NCBI GenBank assembly: GCA_005779525.1
Contig: SXIZ01000278.1
Coordinates: 1 to 6,572, forward strand
DNA length: 6,572 nucleotides
Direction of reading: 5' to 3'
Origin: Methylococcaceae bacterium
Lineage (GTDB): Bacteria; Pseudomonadota; Gammaproteobacteria; Methylococcales; Methylomonadaceae
Positions within the stretch are counted from its first letter, which is position 1; each line of letters begins with the position of its first letter. The notes below the pieces were generated by a model that was not told where the DNA came from, searched no databases, and was given only the letters and a program-made list of their open reading frames with translations. Made by a program: the position numbers and the translations under genes. Below, piece by piece: positions 5,473-6,572 of this stretch.

Positions 5473-6572
5473 GCGCTCACAAAATCCCGCTGTTAGCATA
5501 AAGTCATTGCTGCGTCGCTACACCTCTTGGCTCTTGTTTTTGGTATGTCTGCTCTGCAGTTCCGGGCTGCAGCAGTTTCCCCCAGTGCAATTACTGAGCT
5601 TAAAAATTCTAGATCAAAGTTTTAATTGGCAACGCCGTTGGCAGCCTAAACCCATCGCAGATGATGTGGTGTTAATTGGCATTGATGAACAAACCTATCA
5701 ACTATTTACTGAACCCTTTGCACTGTGGCACGCGCATTTGGGGGAGTTATTTCAAGCCTTAGCGTTGGCTCAGCCTAATGCTGTGGGTTTGGATTTTAGT
5801 TTTCCCGACCGCTCGTTTAACGCGATTATTCCTGACAGTGACCAAAAGCTTTTAAGTGGCTTGGCTGCGCTGAAACAAGTGGCCCCGGTGGTGTTAGGCA
5901 TCACTATTGAACAGTCTGGACTGGCGCGGAAAGTCTACCCGCCGTTTTTGTCGGTCGCTGGGGAAGATGGACATGCGTATGTGTTGTGGCAATTAGAAGC
6001 AGATCGTGTGGTTAGGCAGTTTAAGCCAGTTAAAGACCGCGATGGCAATGTGCTACCCACCTTGGTAGGCAATCTCGCCAAACATCTACATAAGCCTATG
6101 CAAGCAGGTTATATCAATTTTGCGCTTGGTAGTCAGCTAAACTATATCCCATTACAACAGGTGTTACAGTTATATCAACAGCAGGATATTACAAAACTTA
6201 AACAGCTTTTTGCGCACAAATCCGTGCTTGTGGGGACGGTGCTTCCGTTTGAAGATCGGCATTATCAACCTGTAAATCTAGCCCGTTGGGAGCAAGATAA
6301 TGCCAATTTTGTTCCGGGGGTTTTGATTCATGCGCAAGCCTTGCGTTCGGTGTTACATCAGGGGTTTATTCAGCCTATCCCAAAGCTCATCGAATGGCTG
6401 ATCATTTTAGCGGTATGTACTTGCTGGTGGCTAAACCTGAGTTTGGGGCGCAGTGTACTGCTGCTCTCTGGGTTATGGGGAGCAGTGTATGCGGCGCACT
6501 GGTACTTACTAAACTGGGGCTGGTATCTTCCTCCGGCAGCCATAGCCTTAAGTAGCTTGGGGGTGCTGGCAG
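5462..6572 (+). CDS. CHASE2-domain membrane sensor protein (C-terminus outside window)
   Basis: 370 codons are visible and the frame is still open at the window end. A short basic cytoplasmic start (residues 1-19, LLRRY) precedes membrane segment TSWLLFLVCLLCSSGLQ (~21-37). Residues ~45-305 form an extracytoplasmic CHASE2 sensor domain: ADDVVLIGIDEQTY (66-79), AVGLDFSFPDRS, VAPVVLGI, VRQF, SVLVGTV and the closing VPGVLIHAQALRSVLHQG. From ~309 three membrane segments follow (LIEWLIILAVCTCWW; a second around LLLSGLWGAVYAAHWYLL; a third from YLPPAAIALSSLGVLA), the standard CHASE2 arrangement. CHASE2 proteins carry a cytoplasmic output domain after these helices, usually a nucleotide cyclase, a GGDEF domain or a kinase; which one is not visible. 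The ATG at 5462 lies inside the end of the HD-GYP gene (11-nt overlap, no strong ribosome binding site), implying translational coupling and a shared pathway. The sensed signal is unknown. Confidence 0.9.
   Translation, partial: MSIERSQNPAVSIKSLLRRYTSWLLFLVCLLCSSGLQQFPPVQLLSLKILDQSFNWQRRWQPKPIADDVVLIGIDEQTYQLFTEPFALWHAHLGELFQALALAQPNAVGLDFSFPDRSFNAIIPDSDQKLLSGLAALKQVAPVVLGITIEQSGLARKVYPPFLSVAGEDGHAYVLWQLEADRVVRQFKPVKDRDGNVLPTLVGNLAKHLHKPMQAGYINFALGSQLNYIPLQQVLQLYQQQDITKLKQLFAHKSVLVGTVLPFEDRHYQPVNLARWEQDNANFVPGVLIHAQALRSVLHQGFIQPIPKLIEWLIILAVCTCWWLNLSLGRSVLLLSGLWGAVYAAHWYLLNWGWYLPPAAIALSSLGVLA

Noticed and set aside
1..6572. CRISPR array, tRNA, rRNA, or phage attachment site
   Set aside because: No regularly spaced repeats, no cloverleaf-like segments and no rRNA-like sequence were found on reading both strands.

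Overview
The window looks like the chromosome of a gammaproteobacterium with moderate base composition. The UvrA fragment closely follows the E. coli protein, and an intact dinJ-yafQ toxin-antitoxin pair has the same lengths and residues as the E. coli pair. The species cannot be named from this sequence. The window holds two genes cut by its edges, four complete genes, and a debris-filled intergenic region.

Layout. Positions 1-1660 (minus strand) are the first ~545 residues of the DNA-repair ATPase UvrA. The last 28 bases at the window edge do not match the family and remove the expected start of the VVEHDED motif. Positions 1661-2356 hold no intact gene. They contain a uvrA promoter candidate, a decayed left end of an IS3-type insertion sequence with a frameshifted OrfA start, a perfect 9-bp hairpin of REP type, and a degenerate palindrome. 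Positions 2357-2977 (plus) encode a Uma2-family (DUF820) nuclease-fold protein. Positions 3041-3573 (minus) hold yafQ and dinJ in a TGATG-overlapping operon, preceded by a ribosome binding site and a perfect 8+5+8 inverted repeat that is the likely autoregulatory operator. Positions 3619-3876 hold a short protein-like open stretch of unknown origin and the leader of the next gene.

Positions 3877-6572 (plus) form a two-gene signalling operon. The first gene encodes a soluble GAF + HD-GYP phosphodiesterase with a long insertion inside the catalytic domain and a Tyr in place of the Glu that binds the third metal in trinuclear HD-GYP enzymes. The second starts 11 nt before the first ends and encodes a membrane protein with an extracytoplasmic CHASE2 sensor. 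Its cytoplasmic effector domain lies beyond the window. The likely logic is a translationally coupled cyclic-nucleotide module: the CHASE2 protein senses outside the inner membrane, and the GAF-HD-GYP protein degrades c-di-GMP or a related dinucleotide.

No wholly new system is evident. The points most worth following are the signalling operon (HD-GYP active-site variant plus the unseen CHASE2 output domain), the uvrA break at the window edge, and the clean dinJ operator.
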